Source: Sordariomycetes sp. S80-01Y (taxonomy: Eukaryota; Ascomycota; Sordariomycetes). From it: 64,000 nucleotides of DNA. How positions within the stretch are numbered: position 1 is the stretch's first letter; the number at the start of each line of letters is the position of its first letter. Made by a program: the position numbers and the translations under genes. The stretch spans positions 62,001-126,000 of the forward strand of contig JAXQJY010000031.1 of assembly GCA_037042185.1 (NCBI GenBank). The letters are read 5' to 3'. A model generated the notes under the pieces. It searched no databases. It had not been told where the DNA came from and saw only the letters and a list, made by a program, of their open reading frames with translations. Below are positions 22,344-33,171 of the stretch, in pieces.

Positions 22344-22905
22344 ATGGCAGCCAAAACGTAGGGGTCCTCGAATGGGATCGAATGCGGCTGACCACCCAGG
22401 CCTGAAGATGAGTTCTTCGAGCTCGCTGCCACAAAAGACAAAGTAGCAGAGGTAGAACTTGAAGCCGTCTTCGATCGATTGAAGCCCGTAGCCCCAGCTG
22501 CTTTGCTTGGAGAATGGGACGGGCACGGCTTTGAGACGGAACACCCTACGCGCCAGCAGCTGAGGTCGCTCAGGTGGGCAGGCAAGGACTTCCGGTCAGT
22601 GTACGACGTGGACCCCATGATGGTGTACAACGAGGAGGGACACCGCGTGTGGGACCCTCGATTCGGCCACGCCCAGGTGCGTTACGTCTGTCATTTGAGG
22701 CCAACGCTGACGCGCTCAGATCCGCGAAGTCAAGCACCGTGGGGTCGTCACGGCGGCCATGTTCTACGACAAGGCACCCATCATCGATGTCTTTCGCTAC
22801 GTGGACGTCAACACCGTGATCGGAGCAATGGACCACAAGGACACGCGCCACTTGGGCACCTACTATTTCTACCTGACGCGGAGGCCGCTCAAGAGCAGGG
22901 TGTAG
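22344..22905 (+). CDS. GXWXG / DUF4334 domain protein with a 14-nt first exon
   Basis: Exons 22344-22357, 22400-22676 and 22720-22905 give 158 residues. Exon 2 lacks any usable ATG before an in-frame stop at about 22388, so the start must lie upstream. The 14-nt exon MAAKT joined across a 42-nt intron (gtaggg...cccag) restores MAAKTPEDEFFELAATKDKV, the usual N-terminus of this family. The GXWXG motif is GEWDG; then come RWAGKDFRSVYDVDPMMVYN and a C-terminal DUF4334 stretch with VVTAAMFYDKAPIIDVFR and GTYYFYLTR. The family is widespread in fungi and bacteria with no established enzyme role; small hydrophobic ligands have been suggested by fold. Its pairing with an MmgE/PrpD gene is notable. 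Confidence 0.85.
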
Positions 22906-23355
22906 TGCAGGACGACGATGCAGTGGTAGTATGTGACATGCGACGACATGGAAGAGAGATTCGGCCGCTAGGAAACTGGGAAGAATCAATTGAATCGCAC
23001 CAGTCTTTTCATAGACCTCATGTACCGCTCCCCCACCAGAAGTCGATTGTGCCATTTCCCCTTTGGGAAGCGACCTGTGCTGTGAGTGGCTGCCATACGA
23101 CTTCAGCCTCGGCGCCGGCACTCATGGTGTCGTCACACACATCTTCCCAGTGTCATCTCGAAGGAGTGACAGACGCAAAGGACTGCATTGATGGAATTGA
23201 AAAATATTGGAGGGTTTCCCATGATTCGTGTTACGTACAGCGTGACCTTGGGATCCGGATGACTAACTTCGGCACAACGCACCCTTGGCCTTGGAAGATT
23301 CTATTGAGATCTCGCACTAACGTATGTGTACTCTATCACCGTTGAGCCCCCAAAC
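22906..23355. other. Convergent 3' spacer
   Basis: About 450 bp between the stops of the DUF4334 and GH105 genes. No gene, repeat or site is supported. Confidence 0.5.
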
Positions 23356-24536
23356 TCACGCATTCAGCTTCTCCCACTCCACCGCGGCAATCATGAAGAC
23401 GCCTCCGCCGCGAAGGTCGTTCTGGCGCGTCGGGATGCTCGAGTAATACTGTCGCTGTCAGCCATATAACGCACAAGAGATGTCAACCCTACCTCAAAAG
23501 TAGCATTGCTGCCGAGGCTGCCGACCTCGACGGTGCCCTCCCAGTTGAGGGTCCCGTCGTCGTTCTCCGTGACAAAGAGGTCGATCATGGCCTTGTAGGC
23601 CTTCCGCGCCACCTCGAGGTACTCGTCGCCGAGGAGCCCCTCGTTGATTCCCTTGAGCCAGCCGTACGTGAACATGACGCTGGCGCTGCTCTCGAGGTAG
23701 TTGCCCTCGACGTCCTCGTACTGCTCGTCCATGACGTTCCACCAGGCACCGCGCTCGTCCTGGGCGTTCTTGAGACCCTCGGCTAGGCCGGTGTAGTAGC
23801 TCAAGAAGCGCTCCTGCGCGGGATGATCCTTGGGGAAGAGCTCCATGACCTCGAGCAAGGCCATAAAGTACCATCCGACGGCCCTGCCCCACACCAGGGG
23901 TGCGGCCCCCGTTACGGGGTCGGCCCAGATTGCCTGCTTGCTCTCATCGAACCCGTGGACCAGCAGGTTGTTGTCTTTGCGGGTTACGGCGTCGATCTTG
24001 TCGAATTGGAGGGCGACGTCGTCCCAGGCCGTCTCGTTGTCAGGCTGGAACATCGAGACCCATCGGGCGTAGAAGCTGTCGGCCATGTAGATGCCGTCAA
24101 GCCACATCTGGTTGGGGTAGACCACGTCCCGGTGCCAGAAGCCTCCGGTCGGCGTGCGCGGGTGCTTGTCCAGGGTGGCCTTGATCGAGTCGGCAGCGGC
24201 CTTGTACCTCTCCTCGCCGGTCTGCTCGTACCACCAGAGAGCGTTGTTGCCGAAGCGGTAGTTGTCGAGCGAGTAGTGCGAGTAGTCGTAGCCAAGAATC
24301 GTGCCGTTGGCCGCGACGACACCATCGACGAGTGACCGGTAGAGGTCTTTCAAGGACTCGTCGCCGGTGAACTCAATGACCTTCTCGAAAGAGGTATACA
24401 GAGTCGCCTCATCGTAATGGTAGTCCGGCTCGACGCCGTGCGCAATCATGGACTCGGTCATCCATCGCGCATAGGAGTCCTTCGTCGGGGCGCTGAGGGC
24501 GCCAGACACGCAGGCCAGTACCAGTGCAGACTTCAT
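23356..24536 (-). CDS. Secreted GH105 unsaturated rhamnogalacturonyl hydrolase
   Basis: Two exons (23493-24536, 23356-23448) give 378 residues. A frame that ignores the 44-nt intron runs on with nonsense; splicing restores YYSSIPTRQNDLRGGGVF and the proper end. The N-terminus MKSALVLACVSGALSA is a signal peptide. GH105 marks include GGFWHRD and QMWLDGIYMADSFYARW, which holds the catalytic Asp in YteR-type enzymes, then LVWGRAVGWYFMALLEV, YLESSASVMFTYGWLKG and a final ATFEVG. The enzyme removes the unsaturated uronic acid from the non-reducing end of pectin fragments made by lyases. It sits next to a sugar transporter and a GH28 enzyme, which supports a pectin role. Confidence 0.93.
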
Positions 24537-25162
24537 GGTTGCTTGTGCCCTTCTGCCATGGCTCGGCCTTCGGATTTATTTATGTCGACGAGGCTTGGAT
24601 CTTGGTCTCGCCATTCGTGCGAAAATGTTCTGCTTGTGGACAGCTAGTGGCGAAGATCCTCCGCCGATTTGTGGAATCACATGCTGCAGCGGACTATGCT
24701 TTCTTGTTTCGGCGGATCCTCGTCGCAGAACGACAGCCGAGCAGGTCGGGGTCCTGGATAGCGTCCGGCATTAGGGCGGCAGGCTTCAGGCTAAACATGA
24801 AGTGCGGAGACGCAGGATGGCGTGCAGATCCAGGGGCGATGGCAAAGGGGTAATCACATCATCCATGCGAGTGCAGCCGACGGCCATCTTCCTGCTTGAG
24901 ACGTTGTCCCACGTGTGAGCTCGTGGTTCATACGGACCGCTCAGGCTGCGAACTGAATTCGAACAGCATCGGATCATACGAGCACACTTCAGAATGAAGG
25001 TGAATGGATAATTCCATCTACGGCAGCGACATCGTGTACGAATTAGTTACTACGGGAGCTTCATCATGAACACTGGAGAGCTTAGGGGAGTCGTATCGAG
25101 AACACTGTAGCATTTACGTAGCTATCTCTGCGTGCAGCGTTCCTTGCCCTGCCACGGATAGG
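24537..25162. other. Promoter region of GH105 and 3' flank of the sugar transporter
   Basis: About 630 bp. Besides the TATA-like element nothing further is supported. Confidence 0.5.
24574..24583 (-). promoter_or_regulatory. TATA-like element of the GH105 gene
   Basis: Reads ATAAATAAAT on the minus strand, 38-47 bp upstream of the start codon at 24536. Confidence 0.4.
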
Positions 25163-26733
25163 CTAGACCTTGTCAGCTGTGCGGTTCTCCTCGCGGACCT
25201 CGGACGGCTCCTTCTCGCCCACGGCGGTGGCATCGGCGATGTGCTCGCCCAGCATGTCCGCTCCCTTGCCGGCGTGGGACGTGGCACCGAACAGAACATC
25301 AATCTCCTCGAGCGGCACCTGCTTGGTCTCGGGGATGAAAAAGTACACAAACACGGCAAGGCAGAAGTTGACGCTCATGAAGAAGAAGAGGCAGCGCAGC
25401 CCCTCGTTGGCCAGGAACTCGGGGAAGAACTGCTGGAAGATGAGGTTGGCGACGTTCTGCGTCTGGGAGGCCATGCCCACGGCCTGGGCGCGGATGTTCA
25501 TGGAGAAGACCTCGGCGGTCCACATCCACACGGTGGCGCCCCACGACGGCTTGTAGAAGAAGGCGAAGAGGAACAGCAGGAAGACGATGCTGATGCCGAC
25601 CGACTCGCTCTTGACGCCGTCCTTGCTGGGGGTCGCCAGGCCGACAATGGACACGCACAGCATGCAGATGCCCATGCCGACAGCTCCGACCATGAGCAGC
25701 CAGCGACGGCCGTACCGATCGGACGTCCACATGGCGTTGAGGGTGAAGAGGATGCTGAAGGTGGCGTTGAGGGCGTTGATGAGGTTGATCTTCTCGCTGC
25801 TCTCCCAGACCTGGCGGTAGATGGCTGTCGAGTAGGAGTTCAGGGTGCCCTGGCCAGACAGCTGCTGGCCGATGTTGATGACGAAGGCCAGGAGGAGACG
25901 CTTGCGCACGGACGGGTCGCGGAACAGGGCCATGTACGAGTTGCCCTTGATGGCCTCCTTCTCGTACTCGATGGCGCCGCGGATGGCCAGGATCTCCTCT
26001 TCAATCTCCTGCTCGGAGCTGCGGATGCGCGAGAGCGACGCTCTGGCGGCGTCGATGTCGCCGTTCTTCTGGATGTGCCAGCGGGGACTCTCGGGGATGA
26101 AGGGCAGGGCGCAGCAGATCATGGCGGGCACCATGGCCTGGAAGATGATGACCATCTTCCAGTCCCACTGTCCGAGGGTGTCGCGGTGTGCCGAGCACGC
26201 GTAGTTGACCCAGTACGCGATGAAGCTCCCGACCGAGTAGTTCATCTGCCAGCAGGTCATGACCTTGCCGCGGATCGAGGCCGGGGTGACCTCGCCGATG
26301 TACACGGGAGCGGCCGTCAGCGCGAGGCCCTGGCCGATGCCGATGACAACGCGGCCGGCGATGAAGAGCCCGACGGTGTGGTGCGGCATGAAGGTCTGCA
26401 TGAAGGTCGCAACGATGGTGACGAAGCAGCCTACCCACATGCCCCAGCGACGGCCCATAAAGTCAGCCAGCGGGCCGCCGAGGAAGAAGCCCGCGATGAT
26501 GGCGCCGATGGTGTAGACGGTGTTGACTGGGGGGTCAGCGTTCTGTCTCACCAATCTCTGGAGAACTTACTCAGGCCGAGCATGTAGGTGTCGTCCTTCC
26601 CGAGGTTGATCCACTCGAGGAAGTTGTCGGACCCCTGGACGGAGTTGAAGACGGACGCATCGTAGCCGTAGAGCACCATGCACAGCGCTGCCACCATGGA
26701 CACGTACCAGTTGTAGACTCTCTTGGACACCAT
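25163..26733 (-). CDS. MFS sugar porter, likely for a pectin-derived sugar
   Basis: Two exons (26571-26733, 25163-26526) join in frame to 508 residues, starting MVSKRVYNWYVSMVAALCM. Sugar-porter marks are GYDASVFNSVQ, DFMGRRWGMW, GRVVIGIGQGLALTAAPVYI followed by GEVTPASIRG, PESPRWHIQKNG, GQGTLNSYSTAIY, DRYGRRWLLMVG and PETKQVPLEEIDVLFGA. Twelve helices and plasma membrane location are expected, with proton symport of a monosaccharide or sugar acid. It is flanked by GH105 and divergent from GH28, so a galacturonate- or rhamnose-type substrate is plausible, but that is from context only. The acidic/basic C-terminal tail is cytosolic. Confidence 0.93.
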
Positions 26734-27206
26734 GATGGGCGGTTTGAGATGCGAAGATGAGCTGTGAGGAGCCTCAGGGATCGGCGAGGACGACGAGCTT
26801 ATGAATGCGGCTCGGGAGCCGCCGCTTATCAGACGGGCCTCTCCCCCGGACCCCGAGCGAAACGCCCCGTGGGGCAGAGTGTATGCGGTGGATTTAGCCG
26901 GGAGGATGCAAAACAACAATTGGCTGCTCCGCGCCACGGGTTGGCAAGCGAAGTCTTGGGCCTCGCAGCGACCTCAGAGCCTCATACAGAAGAATCTCTC
27001 CGATCAACGTCTTTCCCTGCTTTTGTTCAGGCTGAACGCGTTCAAAGGAGTCGGTCCTCGTGAATCTCGTCGGACGTCGCGTCGGAAAAGCGTAGCATTG
27101 GTGGAGAAACTCGGCCGAAGCTAGGAGCTGCGCGGTGCAGAGCGGCAAACCGGCACCAGGGGTCTTGACGATAGAGCCATCGGGTCATTTCTACGGGGGT
27201 CACTTT

Positions 27207-27212
27207 GCGGGG
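27207..27212 (+). promoter_or_regulatory. CreA-type repressor site (GCGGGG)
   Basis: GCGGGG fits the CreA consensus SYGGRG and lies about 95 bp before the GH28 start. A second match (GTGGGG) occurs near 26870. Single CreA sites occur often by chance. Confidence 0.3.
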
Positions 27213-27253
27213 ACGTTGGGGAAGCGCTCGTCCGCGAAGGAATGCGATGTTGC

Positions 27254-27260
27254 TATAAAT
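27254..27260 (+). promoter_or_regulatory. TATA box of the GH28 gene
   Basis: TATAAAT, 46 bp upstream of the GH28 start codon. Confidence 0.5.
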
Positions 27261-27305
27261 GAGGAAATATACTCGAGATGTGATGGGGAGCATCAAGCAA
27301 GCAAG

Positions 27306-28748
27306 ATGGCCTTACTGAAAGTTGCTCTCGCCCTGGTGGCAGCCGTGGCCGCGCGATCAGCGCCTGAGCGCCCCAACCACCAACCCACGCCCCTGCAGCC
27401 TTACAAGGCCTTCCCCACGTCGGCCCCCAGGGAGAAGACCTGCTTCGTCAAGCCCAGCTGTACCGAAGGCCGAGACGACGCCCCCAAGATCCTGGCTGCC
27501 TTCGAGGAGTGCAACAACGGCGGCACCGTGGTGCTGGACCGGGAGTACACCATCTGCTCGCCGCTGGACCTCCGATTCCTCAAGCACGTCGACGTTGCCC
27601 TTACCGGGACGGTCAAGTTCTGCGATGACGTTGACTCGTGGCTGCCCGAAACATTCCAGTTTCCGTTCCAGGATGGCTCGTCGTGGTGGCTCTGGGGCGG
27701 CGAGGACATCAACCTGTACGGTCTGGGCGAGGGCACCATCGACGGCAACGGCCAAGCCTGGTACGATGCGAAGTAAGTACCCCATGCACACCTCAACGGC
27801 TACACGGCTCACCCGACAGCGCTGCAAACTCGAGCGTCAAGCGCCCCCTGCTCTTTGTGACCGATGGCTGGCACGGGGGTTCCATCACGGGGCTCAAGAT
27901 GCGCCAGTCGCCCAATGTAAGTCGGTGAAACCCTCCCGAGCTTGACCTGACGCCTATGCAGTGGCACTACCTCATCGCAAACAGCTCGGATATTCTCGTC
28001 ACCGACATCGACATCTTCTCGCGGTCTGAGTCGGAGAACTTTGCGAAGAACCTCGACGGGTGGGACACGTACAGGTCGGACAACATTGTCATCCAGAACT
28101 CGCACGTCAACCACGACGACGACTGCGTCTCCTTCAAGCCCAACAGCACAAATGTGATCGTGCAGGGCCTCGTGTGCAACGGCTCGCACGGCATCTCGGT
28201 GGGTTCTCTCGGCCAGTACCCCGGCACGTTCGACGTGGTCGAGAACCTCTACATCTTCAACATTTCGATGAGCAACGCGACCGACGGCGCCCGCCTCAAG
28301 GTCTGGCCTGGCGCCGATGTCGAGAAGCCCGAGGGCTGGGTCGGCGGCGGCGGCGCGGGAGTCGTGCGCAACGTCACGTACGAGCGCTTCTACCAGGACA
28401 ACAACGACGGCGCCATCAAGATTGATCAGTGCTACGGGGCTGTCAGCGCCGCGGAGTGCGAGGCCGATCCCTCGCTGATGATCATCACCGACGTTCTGTT
28501 CAAGGACTTCTGGGGCACGACGAGCAGCAAGTTCGACCCCATGGTCGGCTCCTTGATTTGCAGCTCTCCCGATGTAAGTTCCCTACGTGTTCCAGCGGCC
28601 GGCGACTGACCCCCTCCAGTCTTGCGATAACATCCGCGCCGAGAACGTGACCGTGACAACTCCGAGCGGCGAAACCCCGGAGTGGGCGTGTCGGAACATG
28701 GATGAGAGCTTGCTGGATCTGAGCGGCGTCGGATGCGTCGAGGGTTAG
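27306..28748 (+). CDS. Secreted GH28 exo-polygalacturonase
   Basis: Four exons (27306-27772, 27820-27916, 27962-28573, 28620-28748) join in frame to 434 residues. The start MALLKVALALVAAVAA is a signal peptide. The four GH28 active-site segments are all present: N-x-DG-x-D in NLDGWDTYRS, the Asp pair in NHDDDCVSFKP, the His in CNGSHGISVGSLG, and ARLKVWPG for the Arg/Lys segment. The VSFKPNST and SHGISVGSLGQY wording is typical of exo-acting enzymes that release galacturonic acid from chain ends. Several Asn-X-Ser/Thr sites suggest glycosylation. It is divergent from the sugar transporter and near GH105, so it likely belongs to the same pectin set. Confidence 0.95.
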
Positions 28749-28753
28749 CTAGT

Positions 28754-30220
28754 TCAGAAAGTAGAGCCGGGCTTGGCCCTGAGCCTCGCCCCAAAATACC
28801 ATAAAAGCAGAGGCGCTGGAACTCCCAAGGCAATGCCTACCAATGCCACCGTGCTGTTCCCCCATCCGTACCCCAGTGCAGAATACATGGACGGTGCAAA
28901 GAGCGGAAAGAGAAAAGCCGTCAAGCTCTTGAGAAACTGAGAGGCGGCCAACGCACTGCTGGCGTGCTCCGGGTACGAGTCTATCACGTAGGCCTGCAGG
29001 GGCATCCCGAGAAGCTGCATGCCGAAGGTGGTGAGGAAGATTCCGGTGTCGACCGTCGCCCAGTGAAAAAGATACTGCGCCATCCACCCGTACAGGATAA
29101 GGCCAGAGTACTCCAGCAGGGCCCCAGGGAAGCTGAGCGGCATGCGAGCTTCCGGTGCAGGGTCGCCGCTGGACTTTCTCAGACCGCGGGCGTACAGCTT
29201 GTCCATGAGATACGCGCCAAGCTGAGAGCCAAAGATCTCGCCCGCGGCGCAGGCAATGTAGTGCAGGCCGCTCATCTCGAGGGACTGGCCATACCGGGTG
29301 ATCCAGAGCTCGGCAAAGCTGGACAGGACAATGTACAGGATGCCGTAGTTGAAGGCCGAGATCAACGACACGATTTGAATGATGGGATGCGTGGCCAAAA
29401 GCCGCAGGGGGCGGGTCAGCGCTTTCAAGATCGCCGTTGAAGCGGTCCTCTCATTCAGCAGCCTCTCCTCGAGCGTTTGGTAATTGGAGCCGGTCGCTGC
29501 GCGAAGTCTCTTGGCGTGACGCTTGAGTATGACGGGTGCGTACGTCTCGCGAAACGTCGTCAGCGAGAAGACCATCATGACGGCCTGGAAGATGGAGGTC
29601 GACCAGAACATCCACCGCCACGAGGCCCTGCCGGTCATGAACCCGCCAACGATGGGGCCTATCTGTCAGCCGGGGCTTCTTGTCGAAGGACTGAACATAC
29701 CGACAGCTGCTCCAAGAAGGGGGATCAAGAGATAGAGAGCCAGCGACTTTCCACGCTGCTGGGGCGACCAGACATCGCCGAGAACACCGCCAGCCAGCGC
29801 GTAGATGGAACTCGCGCCGAAGCCCGCCAGGAACCTAGCAGCAATGAGCAGCTCTTTGGTAGTCGCGAAGCCGCAGGCAATATTCCATATGAGGAACCAC
29901 AGGTTCGACGCGTGCAGGACTGACTGGCGCCCGTACAGCTCCGACAGGGGCCCAATGATGAGGGGCCCAAACGCCGTCGCAAGCAGGTAGATGCTGAGAG
30001 ACATGGCGGCTTGGGTCGGGCTCATGGCGAGGTCTTGGGCGATGCGACCCAGAGCCGGTGCCATGATGGTCGACACGAGGATCCGATTGAAGCCGGTGGC
30101 CGAGAGCACGTTTGTAACAGCCCACTTCTTGCGGGACGGCCAATTCTGGGGGTTTTCGGCATCGTCGTCGGTGAAGACGACGAGCAGTGCATCTGAAGCA
30201 TGGGTCTTGGGCTCGGACAT
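28754..30220 (-). CDS. MFS transporter, DHA1 (multidrug/exporter) type
   Basis: Two exons (29701-30220, 28754-29658) give 474 residues from MSEPKTHASDALLVVF. The acceptor is the second AG of the acagatag site, which restores GPIVGGFMTG. Marks of fungal DHA1 proteins are the N-terminal ENPQNWPSRKKW, GPLIIGPLSELYGRQ (motif A), FLAGFGASSIYALAGGVLGD, GPIVGGFMTGRASWRWMFW (motif C) and RETYAPVILKRHAKRLR before the central loop. Twelve helices are expected. Such proteins usually export drugs or metabolites by proton antiport. Its stop lies 5 bp from the stop of the convergent GH28 gene, so the transcripts must overlap. Confidence 0.92.
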
Positions 30221-31130
30221 GGTTGCGGATCTGAGAAGAGACAGGAAGCGTAGTTTCAGAGCGTTTTCTGTGCACAATCCGTCCTTTTTAAGGAGTGGCT
30301 GCCGATGTCGTAGATGGGCTGATTTTTATCAGATGATCTGATAAGGGTGCCGGTTTTCCGGACAGGGATCCACTTCCCCGGATCCGAATCTGGACAGATC
30401 TATATTAAGGCTCGGAGATCGATCACAGCCGCGACGCTCCGCCCGTCTCCAGCAGAACAGCGCCGCATTTTCGGGGGGCGAAGTGAAATATAACCGGTCT
30501 TTGGATTGGCAACGAAGCTGCATAGGCAAGGGGCTACAGTTGATGTTCATTTTCGAACTATCTGTATTCGGTTTGTTTTTGGTGTGGCCGGCTGCTTAAC
30601 TGCTGGATAAGCACAGCACTCAATGAACCTGAAATACGGAAGAGAAATGCTTTCAACGCTCCAGGTTCTCTATTTAAATCTTCAACAACATTTAAGTACG
30701 TTTATCTCCCATGCGATCACTATTTGTGCGCCATATAGGCCGGTGGTTGTGTAAGTTGCAGAGGTGCAGGGTAGCTGGCTTCTGCCACACCGTGACGCAC
30801 GCTTGCTTGGTTCGAAACAACAAATGCCTGGGGACGCCGTAAAATGATTCGATAGATGGGCACGACGATAGAGAATTTACCAGGAGCCTCACAACCAAAT
30901 ATCAAGCCCATTCAATCAAGTAGTGCGCGACGTCAGTGACATTTCACTGCGCATAGCGTGGACCAATTCAAGCCTGAGGCCGACAATGATGGACAGGGGT
31001 TCATCTCCCGTCCATCGTCATCCTCTCGCAATCACACGTCTGTTTCCATCTCGCACAGCGTATCGATCAAGCCAACAGCCACGATCTATGATCCCAACGC
31101 TATGCGATCTCGTATCAAGCCAGGCTCCCG

Positions 31131-31149
31131 CAGCAGCAGCAGCAGCAGC
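31131..31149. repeat. CAG trinucleotide microsatellite, about six copies
   Basis: An uninterrupted CAG run of 19 nt outside any supported gene. Confidence 0.8.
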
Positions 31150-33079
31150 TCGACACACTACGCGACTTCAGAGCGGCTCCAGGCTTCGACGGGGGTGACG
31201 AGATGACACATCAGAAGGTCCCTTCCAACACATTCTACGAGCGGTGCAGGCACAGCTCGCCGAAAGGGGCTACAGTCTGAGACTCGACCACTAGGACAAG
31301 CGTCTGCAACGATGAGAGTTCGATGGCCCGTCGTGGATTGCCTAATGGGCTCCTGGGCTGCCCCTTGACCGTCCCAGCGCCCGCCCAAGTCCCGCAAATC
31401 CCGCGCCAGCGCTGTCAGAGACCGCCTTCGTCTCTGGCAGAGGTATCTCTTCCTGGACGCTTCGACAGTTCAGCCGCACGCCGGCTTCAAAGGCAGAACA
31501 CGGTCACGAGGATCCCCAGAGGTCTCGAATACGCACTGGGCTGCCAAGCTCTTAGTCACTGTTCACCACCATCTTCAGCAGCGCCAACGAACATCCAGCC
31601 GGACGTGATATTCGGTCTTTTACTTCCACTTAGAATCATCACATTCCTGGCCCCATCAAAATGGTAGCCACATGATCCCCGCCAGACGATAAAGGGGTGT
31701 GAAGCCGTGGATCTCGGGGTCTGGAATAAGCATCAAAGTCCCTCGACTGTCTCCTCGCGACTTGAGCATGGTCTAATTGGCTACTAGCCGGTCCTAGTAC
31801 CGTGGCCACTGGGTGACATCTGACGGCCCTGAGCATAGGATTCAGCCCTGAACAAGCGAGTCGGAAAGTTCCATGCTTGCTGCCATGCAGCCTTGCTCTC
31901 GTCACACCCGAGTAGCGGCACCGGGGCAGGCGGGCTGGACTGGGCGCTCTCCTCGCTAACCGCACTCGCATTGAAGCTCTCGCCAGTCTCTCTGCTCAGT
32001 CACAGACTATCGAAGTGTCTTTCTCCTCAGCCGCTCCCGTCTACTGCTTTGGGACGACAGGCGGTCTCGACGCTGGCGCTCTCTGGCTGCGGAGCGAGCG
32101 ATCCCTGCACAGAGTCTGCGATGCGAGTCGAGGGCCGTGCAAGCCTCACAGATCTCGCCAAATCAGGCCATTTCCACCCCAATCCGTACTAGGCAATCTT
32201 AATCAGCCACGAGACGACCTGCCGCGAGACCCGGAAGACGACTGGCGAGACGGTGGCGTCCGTCCGGCTGTGGTGATCCAGGCCCTAGGAAACCCATAAC
32301 CCGAGGCTGACAGGACGACTCCACGCTCGCTTCGCGGTCAAGTTGCTGCCCGGACAATCCGACGTTGGCGACAGTCCGAGCACTGGAATGCGGCAAGCTG
32401 CCTAGCCCGCAATCTCACATGGCGGTACCGGAGAGCTGGGCCCTTGGCTGGACCCTGGGATGGCCCCTAATGAAATCACCTGCATTCCTCTCGGGAGCCG
32501 TGCACCGGCCGCGTCCGTGGTCTGGGCACGCGAGGGACCAATTTCAGGGTCTGCATCACGACGCAGCCCTAGCAATCCGAACCCCACCGGACCAGCTGAG
32601 CATCTATCCTGGCAGTACGCTCCGTTCAACGGCAGTGGCTCAATTGCGGCCTGCCGCAGCTGCCACAGGGTGCAGAAGTACGCCAGGGTTGAGCTTAGAT
32701 CGAGACTGAGCTGAAGACGGCCAATCTCCCCGCATCTCGCCCAACACGAGCTCATCGGGTGCAGAAAAGGGGAAGAAATCTACGATTGTCCAATTGGAAC
32801 TAGTCACGGCTGTTCCGTGTGGTGGCCCCATGCTTTGCCATCATTGGGGTTGGCGGAAGCTTAATGAGGCTTCGAGACCTGCGCCGCACTAGGCAAAGTC
32901 AATTCAACATGGCGACAGCCTCAACTGACTCCTTTGGGACGCACTGGAAGATGTTCAGGGATGTCGAGGAAAAGAGAAGTCACAGCGACGAGCGTTGGTA
33001 AGGCATCGGGGAATTTGTTGGAAAGGGGAGTGACAGCACGTTGCATGCTAGCTACGGTTCAGCGTCAGTGCCCTTCGTC

Positions 33080-33087
33080 TATAAGAA
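33080..33087 (+). promoter_or_regulatory. TATA box of the cysteine-repeat gene
   Basis: TATAAGAA about 85 bp upstream of the start codon at 33172. Confidence 0.4.
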
Positions 33088-33171
33088 CCCCCCAGTCCGA
33101 CGAGCCGATGGAAACTCCCCTGGCATTAAGCAGCTTGGTTCCTGCCTTCATTCTGGAGCCGGAGCACCACC

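Larger units (their letters stand above)
26734..27305. promoter_or_regulatory. Divergent promoter of sugar transporter and GH28 gene
   Basis: 572 bp between two divergent starts. It contains a TATA box close to the GH28 gene and GGGG-rich sites matching the SYGGRG consensus of the carbon-catabolite repressor CreA/CRE1. Joint induction by pectin sugars and repression by glucose is a reasonable inference. Confidence 0.5.
30221..33171. other. Long gene-poor stretch with hints of decayed coding
   Basis: About 2.95 kb. Near the left end lies the DHA1 promoter and at the right end the promoter of the repeat-protein gene. On the plus strand around 30955-31290 one frame gives DNDGQGFISRPSSSS, and a second reads FQHILRAVQAQLAERGYSLR to a stop. 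They do not join cleanly, so this may be an old gene scrap. A short (CAG)n run lies at 31131. No known domain was found. Confidence 0.35.

Noticed and set aside
25241-26587. Long plus-strand frame opposite the sugar porter
   Set aside because: Antisense shadow of a GC-rich gene; the peptide is acidic low-complexity, while the minus strand has clear MFS motifs.
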